Counted from the first letter of the stretch, positions 1-11,971 are shown. The stretch is 64,000 nucleotides of DNA from Maniola hyperantus (GCF_902806685.2 NC_048542.1:3084533-3148532); one strand, 5' to 3'. A program made the numbers and translations. Notes: a model not told the origin generated them from the sequence alone.

Positions 1-565
1 TAAAGCTTCCTTCATGCAACGTTTCTTTTCACGGAATCTATGACAGTAAAACCTATTATAACATTGACACGCCTACAAATTAATTCTTAAGCAAAATCTA
101 AAGAGTTTAGTAGCAATTTCAAGAAATAAATAGCAACTCTAACCATTTATCTTATACATGCATCACTAAATGATAAATCAAGTACGGCCTCATAAAATAA
201 TTTTAAAACAGCTGTGAGATTCTTTATAATATCCCATTCATTAGAAAAAAGAGTATCAATCTTGCCATATTCAACACTGTAAAAGTTGACTGTTTGTTCT
301 AAAAGCCTTTGCAACATCAAGTATGTGCTGTTCCACCTTACTTCGACGGACTATGTACGATTCACGTCTCTTAGAGGTACACGCTTTATGATATCTGGTG
401 CTAGTCTATGATCAACTAAAGGCACCTCAAATGCATTTCACAATGCTTCAGCGATTTTGATTTTGTCAAGTAAATGTCATGCAGCAATATTAAAATTCTG
501 GAACCTTCACTGAAAATGAGCATTGAAGTGCCATAGCGGCAAAAGAGTACTTGAGATTGGAATAA

Positions 566-1130
566 CTATGATTGAAGGAGTTTTGATGCTCTGCTGAGCT
601 GAAGTTGTTTTTGTACTTTGATCTGATACTTGATGACGTGCAGTGAGTCTAGTGGTATGTTTTTTGCTGTGATTGGTTGTAATTCTGGTGGAATTGATTG
701 TTTTAGTATTTCAGGAGTGCATGCATCTTCAATGTTCACCATAACGATTGGATGAGTGAAGTTGGTGATGGTGTCTTCTTCTGCATTCAATGTTACAAAT
801 GCTGTGTAGAATCTGCATCCTGGGTTTAACGAGATGATCCCAGAGCCAAAGATCTCATGATGTTCGATTTTATCTCCACATTCAACTACGTAAGGGGGTT
901 TAAACCTTAGTAGAAATATCCATTGGTTGTTCCCAAGTGATTAAAGGTGTCGATATGCTCTGAAAATGTTGTGAGTTCGCAATTCCCTGGGAGTTCCTTG
1001 CTTAATGATTGTAGGATCGTTATTTCGCATATTGGTCTGGAGTTGTAGGTTGTAGTTATAGACTGAAAGATCTTTGCAGACTCTTGTTTTTGCGCCAGCT
1101 GTATATACTAATACTAAAGCCAAATTAATT
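566..1130 (-). pseudogene. Possible retroviral-type envelope remnant
   Basis: Two open stretches on the minus strand (1123-941 and 790-566) with readable sequence between them. The middle part has a 'cysteine, short spacer, GSGIISL, proline-glycine-cysteine' arrangement, and the lower part is leucine/proline rich with a terminal coiled segment. This resembles the C-terminal ectodomain of envelope proteins of insect Gypsy/errantivirus-type elements. No transmembrane segment, LTR or polymerase is visible next to it, so it is at best a broken internal fragment. The family call rests on general appearance only; another transposon-derived protein is possible. Confidence 0.3.
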
Positions 1131-1254
1131 AAAAATACTGTAAGATTTGTTTAATGTGAAGTCAAAAAACCAAAATCGCATAATGTTCCAATTTGCGTCT
1201 TAATATTTTCTTTTATTGCTTGCGATTCAAGCATTTATGAAAGAGTTTTATTCG

Positions 1255-1710
1255 TTAGTTTGTATATATGTCAGTCAAACTTTTGTGCAAGTTTTCAGAT
1301 GCGACATTAAGCGCCTTTTTCGTTACATCCCGCTCATAAATATAGCTTCCAGTGCTACATACTCCTGATATTTCATTGTTGCAAGTTTTGCATATTTCCC
1401 TTTTACATTTTTTTAAAACAAATCCGTTTACGTAACGTTTGGATTCATCATTAATAAAATATGTGGTAGTGCTGCTTTCTTCTTCCCTTAGTACATCTAG
1501 CATGGGAGCAATATAATAATTAATTGGCGAAGATGTTTTTAACAATTCCGGAATATCGTAAATTGTGATTGTTTTTCCAAGGTTAGTCACCTTGGCTAGC
1601 CAGTTGTCGCTGACTTTATTGAAATATTTCTTGTGAGGGCCGTAAACGCTTCTGTCAAGTGGTTGTAGTTTGTGGCTACAATGAAGGGGGAATGAAAACT
1701 GTAACCCCAC
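1255..1710 (-). pseudogene. Fused transposase remnants: pogo-like then THAP9/P-like
   Basis: A 151-codon minus-strand open frame. Residues 1-48 carry the HCSHKLQPLD-type block that precedes the last catalytic acid in pogo/Tigger (CENP-B-related) DDE transposases. From about residue 55 it changes into a YVNGF-x-KKC segment with paired cysteines (C..CKTC) that resembles the C-terminus of THAP9/P-type transposases. The two families do not normally occur in one protein, so the frame appears to cross a junction between two decayed elements near position 1560. No start context or termini were seen. Confidence is good for the pogo block and moderate for the rest. Confidence 0.45.
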
Positions 1711-1719
1711 TGTTTTTGA

Positions 1720-2411
1720 AATAAAGCACCTTGATAAATAAATGCGAGTCGTGGTTGTCCAAGAGTCAAGTCCAAGTCCTTAAAAAAGTTAAAATGAGGT
1801 AGCACAACATCTTCTTTCAATATGATAATACCTACCATCGACAATCTAGAAATCCATCTTTGTTTGATATTGTTAGGACTTGTGAAATAAAAGTAGTTTT
1901 CTGGAAGCTTGAATATCTGTATTTAATTTAGGTTCAGAGCTAACATGTCGACTTCTTTATATAACACGCAATGATTCCTCACACAACTAGGTCAGACATA
2001 TTAATAGACAAAACCAAAGACAACTGTGTTGCCACTGTTCAAAGTATTGTATTGTACTGTTCACAGATATTATGTCACATTTTGGTATTCTCCACTCAGC
2101 TTTTGATCCACTCATAGAATATAAGATCGAGCAATCCATTGGTATAGGACATTTTGATTTGATATTCTGAATTAATTTGTATTGGACCTCTAGTTTATGG
2201 AAATAATTATTTGATAATTTGAAGGCCATGGAATCCATCACCATCCACCAGGAATGCTTGGAGTAAAATAGCCATTATTCTTTTCATCACTAATTAATTC
2301 ATCATTTATGATCTCTTCTTTAAGGTCTTCACATTTTCTGCTTTCAAAATCAATAATTCATCCAGCTTTCCCATCTCGAAGTCTATCTGTTGGGTCCTTC
2401 TAAGATTAGAA
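1720..2411. other. Unassigned stretch
   Basis: Only short open frames (for example 2244-1987 and 1844-1596 on minus) without recognisable motifs. AT-rich, probably decayed repeat; nothing supportable as a gene. Confidence 0.4.
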
Positions 2412-4277
2412 AACCTAACTTTAACAGTTCAGAAAAGGAATCTTCGAGACAATTTTCAATAATAAAATCAGTTAATTCGTAAACATTGAGTTCCTTAAAC
2501 TAGGGGAGGAATATAAACAAATCACTTGATTTTTCAAAGTTTGCAAGTCGAAATTATTCTCGTAAATTTCAAATGATGAATCTTAGAGCATCTGTTGGAA
2601 AAATCTGATTTGTATTTGTCGAAATTTCTGAAAATCGATCGTTAATATCAGAAAATATGTTTTCAATGACTTGAATATATAGCCGTTTGTACTGTTTTCG
2701 AACAAATTACATTGTGTCTCAAACGAGGAGCAGAGTTATTTTGCAATGTATTTTCGTAAGTATCATAGAATTTAGAACGGAATTCGATACATAACCATGA
2801 CTAAAACGAGTATTTATTTTCTAGCTACAATAATCGACATCAAATTGTGATTTTTGAATTATATTGTACACGCAGTCTGTTCTAGCAAATATATCATGGA
2901 AACTTGAGAGAAAAAAATTGAAATTAAATGACTGTAACAAATTGTGAGAATTTTCCGCGACTAAAATTGTATCACCGTCCCAATTTTGAGGGTTGACGCA
3001 AATCACAGAAATAAATTAGAGGTTAAGTGGTGAATAATTAATATAATGGTGGTGAATTAAGGGTGAGTGAGATATTTTTTTTCACAATGCGTATCATTAA
3101 AAAGCAGCAGCTTATTTTGTGCTATTACTAAAAAATAACTAGAGCCTGAAGGGCTGATAAAATGAGCTGACTTCAGGTATCCGCGCACATGATTTAGACA
3201 AAACTAAATTCAAAATATGTGCGTTAAACCAAATGTAAATTGCTTGTGGACAATCGTCTTTTATTTTAGATTGGACTCCATTTCTTGAACCGGACATTAC
3301 ACTAGCGCCGTCGTAGCTCTGCGCTACTAATTTTTTGTTGCATTTGTTTATTTAATATTTCTAAAATAATTTTAGAAATAGTGTCCCGAGGTACGACTTT
3401 CAAACACGTCAATAGAACCCAAGAAGCGATCATTAATATCGTTATCAGAGTAATATCTGAGAATTGTGCACAACTGCTCTCTGTTGCTCACATCGGGTGT
3501 TTCGTAAATAATAACGGAAACAAATTGTACAGTTTTACATGCAGATGTTTAGAGCATCGAAAAAATAGTAACAATTATGTCCGTTTTAGTATTTTAATTG
3601 TATACAAGAGGTATATAAAAAAGAAAAATTAGAAATGATTACCATATGAATGATTAGACGAAGTCTTTATTCTCCTTCTATAAAATTCGAAACAAATCCA
3701 TTTGACCTGATTTTAATACGTTTTATTATAGTATTTTAAAAAACATTAGAGGATTCGGTCCAAGCTGCTGCTTTCCGAATAGTTTCAAGACTGACACCTC
3801 GGCTATAGAATGAATTGTCATTTTGAATTTTGTTAGACGAATAACTGGGCCCTGATTTGGCGTTTTTTGCTGTTGCATATGTGTTTCTAAAACGAAATCG
3901 TATCTCGAAAGTAACGATACAAGTTCTAAGAAATTGCGTTTATTTAATGAATTTTTGGACTCATTGTGACCTCTAAAACAGTTCTTGTTGTGCAAACACA
4001 AACAATATCAATTAACCTCTAAAAAACACTACGGTTGTGGTGGACACGCGAGTTATGATTTGAAATTTTATTTGCTAATTGCCAAATTGAAATGATGAAA
4101 AGAAGTTACAGAAGTCATATGTTTTTGTGAACTTTGATGCCTTTTTATGGCAGTAGGTAAATTATTTAAATCGTTATTTAATCAGACGTATTCCAAACGT
4201 TCTTTTCGACAGAAAAAAAATGCAACACCAACATTATAACTTATTCGTATCAGAACACCCAACTATCCATTCCTTTA
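2412..4277 (-). pseudogene. Degenerate hAT transposon copy, left part
   Basis: Closely follows the better preserved hAT transposase at 19857-22028 on the same strand, from its C-terminal third (near 2412, matching about 20094) to its N-terminal zinc-finger region (4200-4277). It carries stops, frameshifts and deletions. Frames 4001-3726 and 3006-2821 are readable pieces of the transposase. The N-terminal part breaks off exactly at the left end of the Harbinger element (4277/4278) and resumes at 12239, so this copy pre-dates the Harbinger insertion. Confidence 0.85.
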
Positions 4278-4360
4278 ATGGTGACCATATACGCTACGAG
4301 AAATCGTTGCAATCAGACTGTACAGTTCGAGCGGTACAGTTTATCGTACATGGCATACAA
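4278..4360. repeat. Left terminal inverted repeat of Harbinger
   Basis: Pairs with 12160-12238. Shared internal block GACTGTACAGTTCGA. Part of the TIR (CGCTACGAGAAATCGTT) is repeated again internally at about 4370-4386. Confidence 0.88.
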
Positions 4361-4997
4361 GCTATATACGCTACGAGAAATCGTTACGATCAGACGGTAC
4401 AATAAACGGTGCCGACGCACACGTGTCAGCGATGGCTTCGACGGACGACGTTTTAGCAGTTGTTGGATTAATATTCGCCCTGAAGGAAAAAAAAGTGAAG
4501 CGGAAAAATCGTAGCATCTGGTGCAAAGAATGGCTAATGAAAAGAAGAGTTCATTCTCATGTCAATTTGTTGGCGGAATTAAAGATGTTTCCAAAAGACT
4601 GGCATAATTTTTTAAGAATGGATCATGATACGTACTTACATCTACTGAATATGGTAGCACCAATTATCGAGAAGCAAGACACTATTATGAGAAATGCTAT
4701 TCCACCCCATGACAGGCTTGTAGCTACTTTGAGGTTTTTATCAACAGGAAGAAATTATGAAGATTTGAAATTCTCTAGTATTATTTCATCTCAAGCCTTG
4801 GGTCAGTCAGTGTTCAATCTCTGTCAATAACAACCGCGTATTGTGCTAAAACGTAAAATCGCTGACTCGGCCCGCGTGCCGCGCCGGACGTACCGCGTGC
4901 GTCATAATGACCCAGTTACCGCGATTCGGACTGTGAAATACATATTATTTTAAATTAAAATATTGTATTGCAGCTATACTAGTTGTATACTGCAACA

Positions 4998-6176
4998 ATG
5001 GGCGAGCATCAAAAAGTTAAATTAACTACGGATACTGAGCGATTCCTATATACGAAACTCACCCAAGTGTCAGAAGAGAATGTGAATATTTATAAAGCAC
5101 TAAAGGAAAAAAATCTGGAAAATGAAAACCTTCAGCTCAGTATAAAAACCATGAATGAGCAGATTTTAGAGCTGCAAAGGCAAATTGAAGCCCTGTCAGG
5201 ATCGAAATCAACTAGATATTCCGAGCATATTGGCTCTACTCAAAAGAGCTCAACTGAACCGGTTGATTACTGTACTGATGAGGAAGAGCTCGCTAAAGAA
5301 ACTGAATGGATTAGAGTAAAAGGCAGGAAAAAAAGGAAGTTGAACACGTCTCCCATTCAGACTCAGGAATCTGATACTGAAAATAAACATGAAGGAAGGA
5401 AACCTAAAAAAATGCCTCAGCCGCCCCCCATTATCGTATCGGCTGTGATAGACTATCAATCGTTTTACGATTTAATAACTGCAAGTCTGCCGAGTGACAA
5501 CTCATCTGAGGACTCATTCACCGTGAAGATGATGGGCAAGGAGACAGTTAAAATTAATACAAAAAATGAAGACGCTTATAAAACTATTAGTAAGCTCTTA
5601 ACCCAAAATAATTGTATTTGGCATTCCTACGAGAATAAGCAGGAAAGGCCAATAAGAGTTATGGCAAAAAAATTGCATTATACATGCCAACCGAGTAGAA
5701 TAATGGAAGACCTCACAAATAAAGGATTTAAAATAGAAGACGTGGCAAACAAATTAAGATGGCAGAGCAAGGAGCCACTCAATATGTTTATGCTTACGTT
5801 TAATCACAATGAGGATATCAACAAGATCCACAACATTAAGTCTATCCTAGGATGCAAGGTAGAAATACAACCCCTAAAAACATCGAAGTTAGTACCTCAA
5901 TGTAAAAGGTGTCAATCTTATGGACACACACAAAAATACTGCTCTCGGGAACCACGGTGTGTAAAATGCACCGGAAAACACATCACTAAAGACTGCAAAA
6001 AACCAGCAGATGAGAAACCAAAGTGTGTGCATTGCGGTGGATCACACCCAGCAAATTATAGGGGGTGTATGATAGCCAAAGAAATGCAAAGCATAAGAAA
6101 AAATAATACTAAAAAGTCATCAGCACCGTATAGACAGCAACAAGAATCCGCAGCAAGTAGAAAAGTAGAAAACTAG
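4998..6176 (+). CDS. Jockey-like ORF1 (Gag-like nucleic-acid-binding protein), truncated C-terminus
   Basis: The ATG at 4998 is preferred; it follows a plausible 5' UTR and opens MGEHQ. Residues ~20-70 form a coiled coil (NVNIYKALKEKNLENENLQL). A basic stretch with a lysine/arginine-rich nuclear-localisation look lies near residues 110-140, an RRM-like region follows, and three cysteine/histidine knuckles sit at ~300-355 (for example CKRCQSYGHTQKYC). The protein would coat LINE RNA in the RNP. The frame ends early because an 8-bp unit (AAGTAGAA) is duplicated at 6155-6170; beyond it the expected C-terminal tail continues in another frame to a TAA at 6392-6394. Length about 392 aa as read. Confidence 0.85.
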   Translation: MGEHQKVKLTTDTERFLYTKLTQVSEENVNIYKALKEKNLENENLQLSIKTMNEQILELQRQIEALSGSKSTRYSEHIGSTQKSSTEPVDYCTDEEELAKETEWIRVKGRKKRKLNTSPIQTQESDTENKHEGRKPKKMPQPPPIIVSAVIDYQSFYDLITASLPSDNSSEDSFTVKMMGKETVKINTKNEDAYKTISKLLTQNNCIWHSYENKQERPIRVMAKKLHYTCQPSRIMEDLTNKGFKIEDVANKLRWQSKEPLNMFMLTFNHNEDINKIHNIKSILGCKVEIQPLKTSKLVPQCKRCQSYGHTQKYCSREPRCVKCTGKHITKDCKKPADEKPKCVHCGGSHPANYRGCMIAKEMQSIRKNNTKKSSAPYRQQQESAASRKVEN

Positions 6177-6393
6177 GAACTAATGATAATATTACCAAAA
6201 AACAAGAGATTCCAAAAAATACTACGTCAAATAAAATGACATATGCTCAAACTGTTGCAGCTAAATCTAACATACAGACAGATAACAATCTTGAAAGTAA
6301 ACTAGATTCAATTTTAAAATACATGTCTTCCTTTGATGAGCGACTAAAAAAACTTGAAGATAGCACCAAAAAAGCTACAATTAAATCGAAATA

Positions 6394-9062
6394 ATGAATA
6401 ATAATATCCTCAAAATTATGGCTTGGAACTCTAACGGACTACTCCAACATAAGCACGAGCTAGAAGTAGTCCTGAATATGGAAAATATTGACGTGTGTCT
6501 GATATCCGAGACACACTTCACTAAAGAGTCATTCGTTAGATTTAAAGGATATAAAGTCTACCATGCGCTACATCCTAATAATACAGCTAGGGGTGGCAGT
6601 GCTGTAATTATCAAAGAAAATCTCTACCACTTCCAGGAAAGCAAATATGAAGAACAAGAAATTCAAGCTGTGGCCATACACGTACAAACAAAGCTGTATC
6701 CAATTATAGTAGTAGCTATATATTGTCCGCCAAGGCACTCAGTAAAAAAAGATAAATATGTTAGTTTTCTAGAACAATATGGAAATAAGTTTATCGTAGG
6801 AGGTGACTTCAACGCTAAAAATACCTATTGGGGATCTAGATTAACTACGACTAAAGGAAAAGAACTACTAGAAGCAATTAAGCAACTGAAATGTAATGTA
6901 GCTAGCACTGGAAAACCAACATACTGGCCGACTGACCCTGGTAAAATTCCAGACCTAATAGACTTCTTTATCTACAAAAATATATCACCTAAATATCTTA
7001 GAATTGAAGAACGACATGACATGAGCTCTGATCATTCTCCAATATTACTTACACTAAGCGAAACAATCTTATTTAAAGAATCTACTCCGACCTTAGCAAG
7101 TAAAAAGACGGACTGGGAAGGCTTTAAACAAGAACTGAATTACAGCATTAATCTAAAAGTACCATTAAAATGTCCAGGACAACTAAATGAAGAGGTCAAT
7201 CAATTTGTTGTAGACATACAACAGGCGGCCTGGAAAAATACTCCATCACAATATAAAAATATACCTAAAAGTACAGTGTATCCGAAACATATATTAAATC
7301 TAATAACTGAAAAGAGAAGGGCAAGAAATAGATGGCATCAGACTAGATCTCCATTAGATAAAAGAATATTGAATAAACTTACAAAAAAAATCAAGCGCGA
7401 AATCAAAAAGTATGAACAAATAACTATGGACAATTACCTTCAAAATTTAACAAATGACCGGAGCACCAATTATTCACTCTGGAAAGCGACAAAGAATATG
7501 GACAAGTCACTAATGCATATTCCTCCAATTAAAAAAGAAAACAATGAGTGGGCGATTAATAACGACCAAAAGGCTAAACGATTTGCAGACCACTTAGAGA
7601 ATATATTTCAGCCATACGAAGGAGAAGAAAAAAGACTCTACTAGGGAAATCAAAGAAGATGTAGACATCAAACTAGTGACACCCAAAGAAATATGTAGAG
7701 AAATAAAGCACAAATTGGGTCCCAAGAAAGCTCCTGGATATGATTTAATTACGAGAGAAATTTTATTAAACCTTCCAAGGAAAGCCATAGTTAAGCTCAC
7801 CACAATAATAAACGCTGCATTTAGACTCAGGTACGTGCCTAATGTGTGGAAAGTGGCCGAGGTCATTATGATAGCTAAGCCAGGAAAACCACCTCATGAA
7901 GCAACATCATATAGGCCTATCTCTTTGTTGCCTATTATGTCAAAACTATTCGAAAAGCTCCTACTGAAGAGGATGAAACCAATATTAGAAACAAAAACCT
8001 GATACCAGATCATCAGTTTGGATTCAGAGAGAAACATTCAACTATTGATCAAGTACATAGAATTGTTAACACCATAGAAAAAACAATTGAAGAAAAGAAA
8101 GTTTGTTCCACGGTATTTCTTGATATTGAAAAGGCTTTTGATAAAGTTTGGCATGAAGGTTTGATTCATAAAATTAGAAACAAGCTACCCAAATCATTCG
8201 CAGATATCCTGGAATCATACATAACAGATAGAGCATTTAGAGTAAGACAAGAAGATGCCTACTCTGAGTTTAAATGTATAAAAGCTGGAGTTCCGCAAGG
8301 GAGTGTTTTAGGGCCGGTCCTGTACCTATTATATACCTGCGATATTCCAGACCTTGAAAACAATACTATTGCCACTTTTGCTGATGATACTGCCATTATG
8401 GCCGTAGGAGGCACACATGAAGAGGCAGTGGGTAACCTACAAATAGCGCTAAATAAAGTCTATAAATGGACTAAAAAGTGGAGAATAAAGCTAAATGAAT
8501 CAAAGTCAGTTCATATAGATTTCACAAATAAAACAAAAAAGTATCACGCTGTCTTCATAAACGACCAAAAAATCTCCTACGTGGATACAGCTAAATACCT
8601 TGGTATGACACTTGATGTGAAGTTGCGCTGGAAAGCTCATGTCAAGAAAAAAAGGAAAGAACTTGATATAAAGTATAAACAAATGTATTGGCTACTTGGT
8701 AGATATTCCTCGCTGTCAATACATAACAAGATTCTTTTGTACAGACAAGTCCTGATGCCCATTTGGACTTAGGCATACAGCTGTGGGGCTGTACCAAAAA
8801 AAGTAACATCCAAATCATCCAACGGTTCCAAAACAAAGTACTCAGGAATATTGTAAATGCACCCTGGTACATCAGAAATGATGATATTCATAGGGACCTT
8901 CAAATTGAATACGTCCATAAAGTTATCACCAAATCTGCCAAAGCCCACGACTATAGGCTTCACCACCACGTTAACGTTGAAGCAATCCAGCTGCTTGACG
9001 TAACGGAGACAGTGAGAAGACTAAAAAGGACCAAACCTTTTGAGTTAGTGTATAGTGATTAG
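6394..9062 (+). pseudogene. Jockey-like ORF2 (endonuclease-reverse transcriptase), frameshifted
   Basis: The ATG at 6394 overlaps the ancestral ORF1 stop in a TAATG motif, the arrangement used for termination-reinitiation in several LINEs. Residues 1-235 are an AP-endonuclease: MAWNSNGL start, SETH block, GGDFNAKN and SSDHSPI (catalytic Asp/His). The reverse transcriptase follows with FLDIEKAFDKVWHEGL, AGVPQGSVLGP and the catalytic FADD at about 8377-8388. A thumb/C-terminal tail ends at 9062. Frame changes near 7640, 8000 and 8770 show it is dead, although each segment is well conserved, so decay is recent. It would nick the target and prime reverse transcription in the nucleus. Confidence 0.9.
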
Positions 9063-9433
9063 TGATAGTGTACATAGTGTAAGTGCTGAAAGAACACGTG
9101 AACAAAGTGTCATATCTCAAATCAAGAAAGACTAAGATGCGTCAGTGGACAATTTCTTAGTATATAAGATAATTTATAAGTTTAGGTTAAAATAAAATTA
9201 CTTATTAGTCATACATTAGGCTAGATCGTAATATAATTGAGTAGCTAATTGGCACTCAACAATAAGGAAAAAAAAAAAAAAAAAAAAAGCCTTGGGTCGC
9301 ATAATACCGGAAACCTGTGAAGCAATATATAAGGTTCTCCGCAAAGAATATTTTAAGGTAAGAAATAAAAAACTACTAATTACTTAGAATATAATGTTTA
9401 TTAATTTGTACTTATCATAATAATGACGGTTTA

Positions 9434-11971
9434 TTAATTTGTATTAATATCAAAAGTAGTTAAATAAGCAGCCGCTGAATTTTGTATTTGTTGGGATTGA
9501 ACTTGTTGAGAAGTTTGCAGAATTGACTGGGAACCTAAATGAGTTTGGATTTCAAAATTTGAATTCTGATAAGGGCTAGGAATGTTTAAATCAGGGCTGG
9601 GAGTATGTGAAACGGGGCTGGGAACATTGTAACTATAATTAGTGAAACGCACACTGGTTGAATCAGTCACTTGGTGTGAAATAGTCAAATTTTCCATCTC
9701 TGCCAGAAATAATGTTTCGTTAATTATTTTTTCGGCCAATATACGTTGATGTTTTGTGAGGTCTCTCAGCTTAGCTGCAACGTTTGCTCCAAAAATATCA
9801 AATCGATCATTACTAATTGCTGGCCTTTTGAAATGGTTTTGAACAGACTGTAAAACTTCAGTAGTTAGGATTTCATTTGCATTCCTTTTTGAACAACTCC
9901 TATTAAATGATGTGTTTGCAATCGAACGAGTCTCTGGAGTTGACTGTGTGGCTGTAGGTGACTGTGAGGTTGACTGGGCGGCTGGAGATGACTCTGAAGT
10001 TGACTGGGCGGCTGGAGATGACTGTGAAGTTGACTGGGCGGCCAGAGATGACTGTGCTTCACTTTCAATTTCCTGAAAGAACAATTAATTTTTTTACAGT
10101 TCCCACGCTCGGAAGAAGAATGGAAGGATGTGGCCAAAGTGTTTGAAAAGAGATGGAATTTTCCGCATTGTTTAGGCGCAATGGATGGTAAACACATAGC
10201 AATTTTTCTTCCAGCTGGATGTGGCTCAGAGTATTTCAACTATAAAAACCATCATAGCATGGTATTATTCGCAATCGTTGATGGAAATTATCGATTTATT
10301 TTATGTGATTTTGGAACCAATGGAAGAATTTCAGATGGTGGAGTACTCAAAAACACTATGTTTTTTCAAAAACTTGATAATAATCTGTTGTGTATTCCAA
10401 CCGACACAGTTGTCGCAAATAGCACTAGCCACAAACACATAAGGCAACTTGCCTTATGTGTTTGTGGCTGATGATGCATTTCCACTTAGAACAGATTTAA
10501 TTAAACCATTTAGGCAAGCAGACTTAACCACAAATAAAACCAGAATTCTAAATTACCGTGTATCACGAGCAAGGCGCATTGTCGAAAATGCGTTTGGGAT
10601 CTTAGCATCTCGATTTAGAATTTTTCACACAAAAATTAGTATTGATCCGAAGAGAATAGAGTCTGTCGTGATGGCCAGTTGTGCTTTACATAATTTTTTA
10701 ATGAAGACGTCAGAAAGTTCTTACTGTCAACGAGAATGCTTCGACGTAGAAAATGTTGATGAAGGGTCAATAACCCAAGGATATGATACACTGGATTCAG
10801 CCATAGTTAATTTACAAATAAGAAATCTTGGTAATACCTCAATTGCAGCAAAAAAAGTCAGAGAAGAGTACATGGAATACTTTGCAAGTGAAGGCAGCGT
10901 TCCGTGGCAAAATAATTTTATACGTTAACTATTCTATGCTTAAACAGAAGCTTTAAGAATAAAACATTTAATAAAAAAAGTTGCTTAGTTTTATTTAAAT
11001 ACCTACACGTTAATTCACTAAGTATTAATATGTAGGTACGTATTTTTTTCGAGACTGCTACCATAGTACACTGCTTAGCAGCACAGTTAGCAGTGACTGC
11101 TACAGTACGATTCAAACTTTATGTCCTCGCGAACTTCGTGCGTGTCCATGCGCAGAGTACAATATTAGGTATCAGCGGGGCGCGAGAGGAATGCGGAGGC
11201 GGGGCGTTACCCCGTGCGTCCCCCGCCGATAATAGAACTTCCTATTTTTATCATTACATACTTTCAAAAAAATGTCAAAAGTAGCCAAATCATTCTTTAG
11301 TTGATTGTACCAGCGCAAACTTCACTCGCAGCTAACTTCCGCGGGACATAAAGTTTGCATCGGACTGTACAACGTGAAAGAAGGAAGAATTCATGTAATA
11401 ATATAAATAACTAAGTATAGAGCATGTCTCAGTATGGTGGATTTGCTTATCATATATTCACATTACCATATTAAATTTAGTGCTATTCTACTCTGCTGGC
11501 ACCACAGGGCTAAAAACTATAGAAGAAAATATAAAAAAAATCATAAGAAAAGCCGACCTTATTGGAACAGTCTGTTTAATAATCACGCAAATAACTTACC
11601 TCGTTGTCTGTTGATTCCATATTTGAGCATGAATGTCTGGGTTCAACTTGGTCGTCCAAAAACAGCAACATAGAGTAATACCATAGTTTTGGTTTATATA
11701 CTTCTTGGGTTCCTGCTCCTGATTTCTTCGAATCAGCGATCTTCTTACGCTCTTTTTTGTATGTAGAGCGAATGTTGTTTATTTTTTTTACAACAGCATC
11801 TTTGTCAGCACTAGGGTCTATTATTTTTAATTTTTCAATCAGCTTAGTGTACGCCGAACGTTTTAATTCACGATTGTGATACTCTTTGCCTTTAGTATTC
11901 CAAAGACAAGGTTCACTGCGATATAATTCAATAAACTCTTCTAGCCATTCGCGATTAGTTTGAGACGCCAT
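9434..11971 (-). CDS. Harbinger partner protein with MADF (Myb/SANT-like) domain
   Basis: Two exons on minus: 11971-11600 (ATG at 11971; a longer start at 12040 is possible but lies in the TIR-proximal leader) and 10072-9434. The donor is GTAAGT at 11599-11594 and the acceptor CTTTCAG at 10079-10073; both sides are phase 0, giving about 336 aa. Residues 5-95 form a MADF domain (WLEEFIELYRSEPCLWN start, NNIRSTYKKERKK, LWYYSMLLFL end) that binds DNA. The second exon opens with repeated SSPAAQST-type low-complexity units, then a BESS-like helical segment. In PIF/Harbinger elements this second protein recruits the transposase to the termini and the nucleus. The coding frame is intact. Exon 2 lies wholly inside the intron of the opposite-strand transposase gene. 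Confidence 0.85.
10427..10469. repeat. Perfect 21-bp inverted duplication, 1-nt loop
   Basis: Arms 10427-10447 and 10449-10469 (AGCCACAAACACATAAGGCA plus A, and its exact complement). The right arm is native transposase coding sequence; the left arm is extra and breaks the frame. Confidence 0.9.

Larger units (their letters stand above)
4805..9286 (+). mobile_element. Jockey-like non-LTR retrotransposon, nearly full length
   Basis: Flanked by a perfect 12-bp target duplication AAGCCTTGGGTC (4793-4804 and 9287-9298), starting AGTCAGTG and ending in a run of about 20 A. It has a ~190-bp 5' UTR, an ORF1 with zinc knuckles, an ORF2 with AP-endonuclease and reverse transcriptase, and a ~220-bp 3' UTR. 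Poly(A) tail, two-ORF layout and protein style fit the jockey clade. It interrupts Harbinger transposase exon 1 and is therefore the youngest insertion in this nest. Confidence 0.93.
4432..10925 (+). pseudogene. Harbinger (HARBI1-like) DDE transposase, LINE-interrupted
   Basis: Exon 1 starts at the ATG at 4432, runs to 4804, is interrupted by the LINE and resumes at 9299-9357, ending at a GTAAGA donor. Exon 2 starts after the TTTTTACAG acceptor at 10100 in matching phase 0. Exon 2 shows the family signature: a GAMDGKHI block (first catalytic Asp), an SDGG..NT block (second Asp) and ENAFGILASRFR (catalytic Glu). Harbinger transposases act in the nucleus with the partner Myb-like protein to excise and insert at TWA sites. 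Two breaks make this copy non-functional as read: the 4.5-kb LINE, and a 21-bp inverted duplication at 10427-10469 that shifts frame just before the conserved LPYVFVADDAF stretch. Exon 2 otherwise reads cleanly to its stop near 10926, suggesting recent inactivation. Confidence 0.9.
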
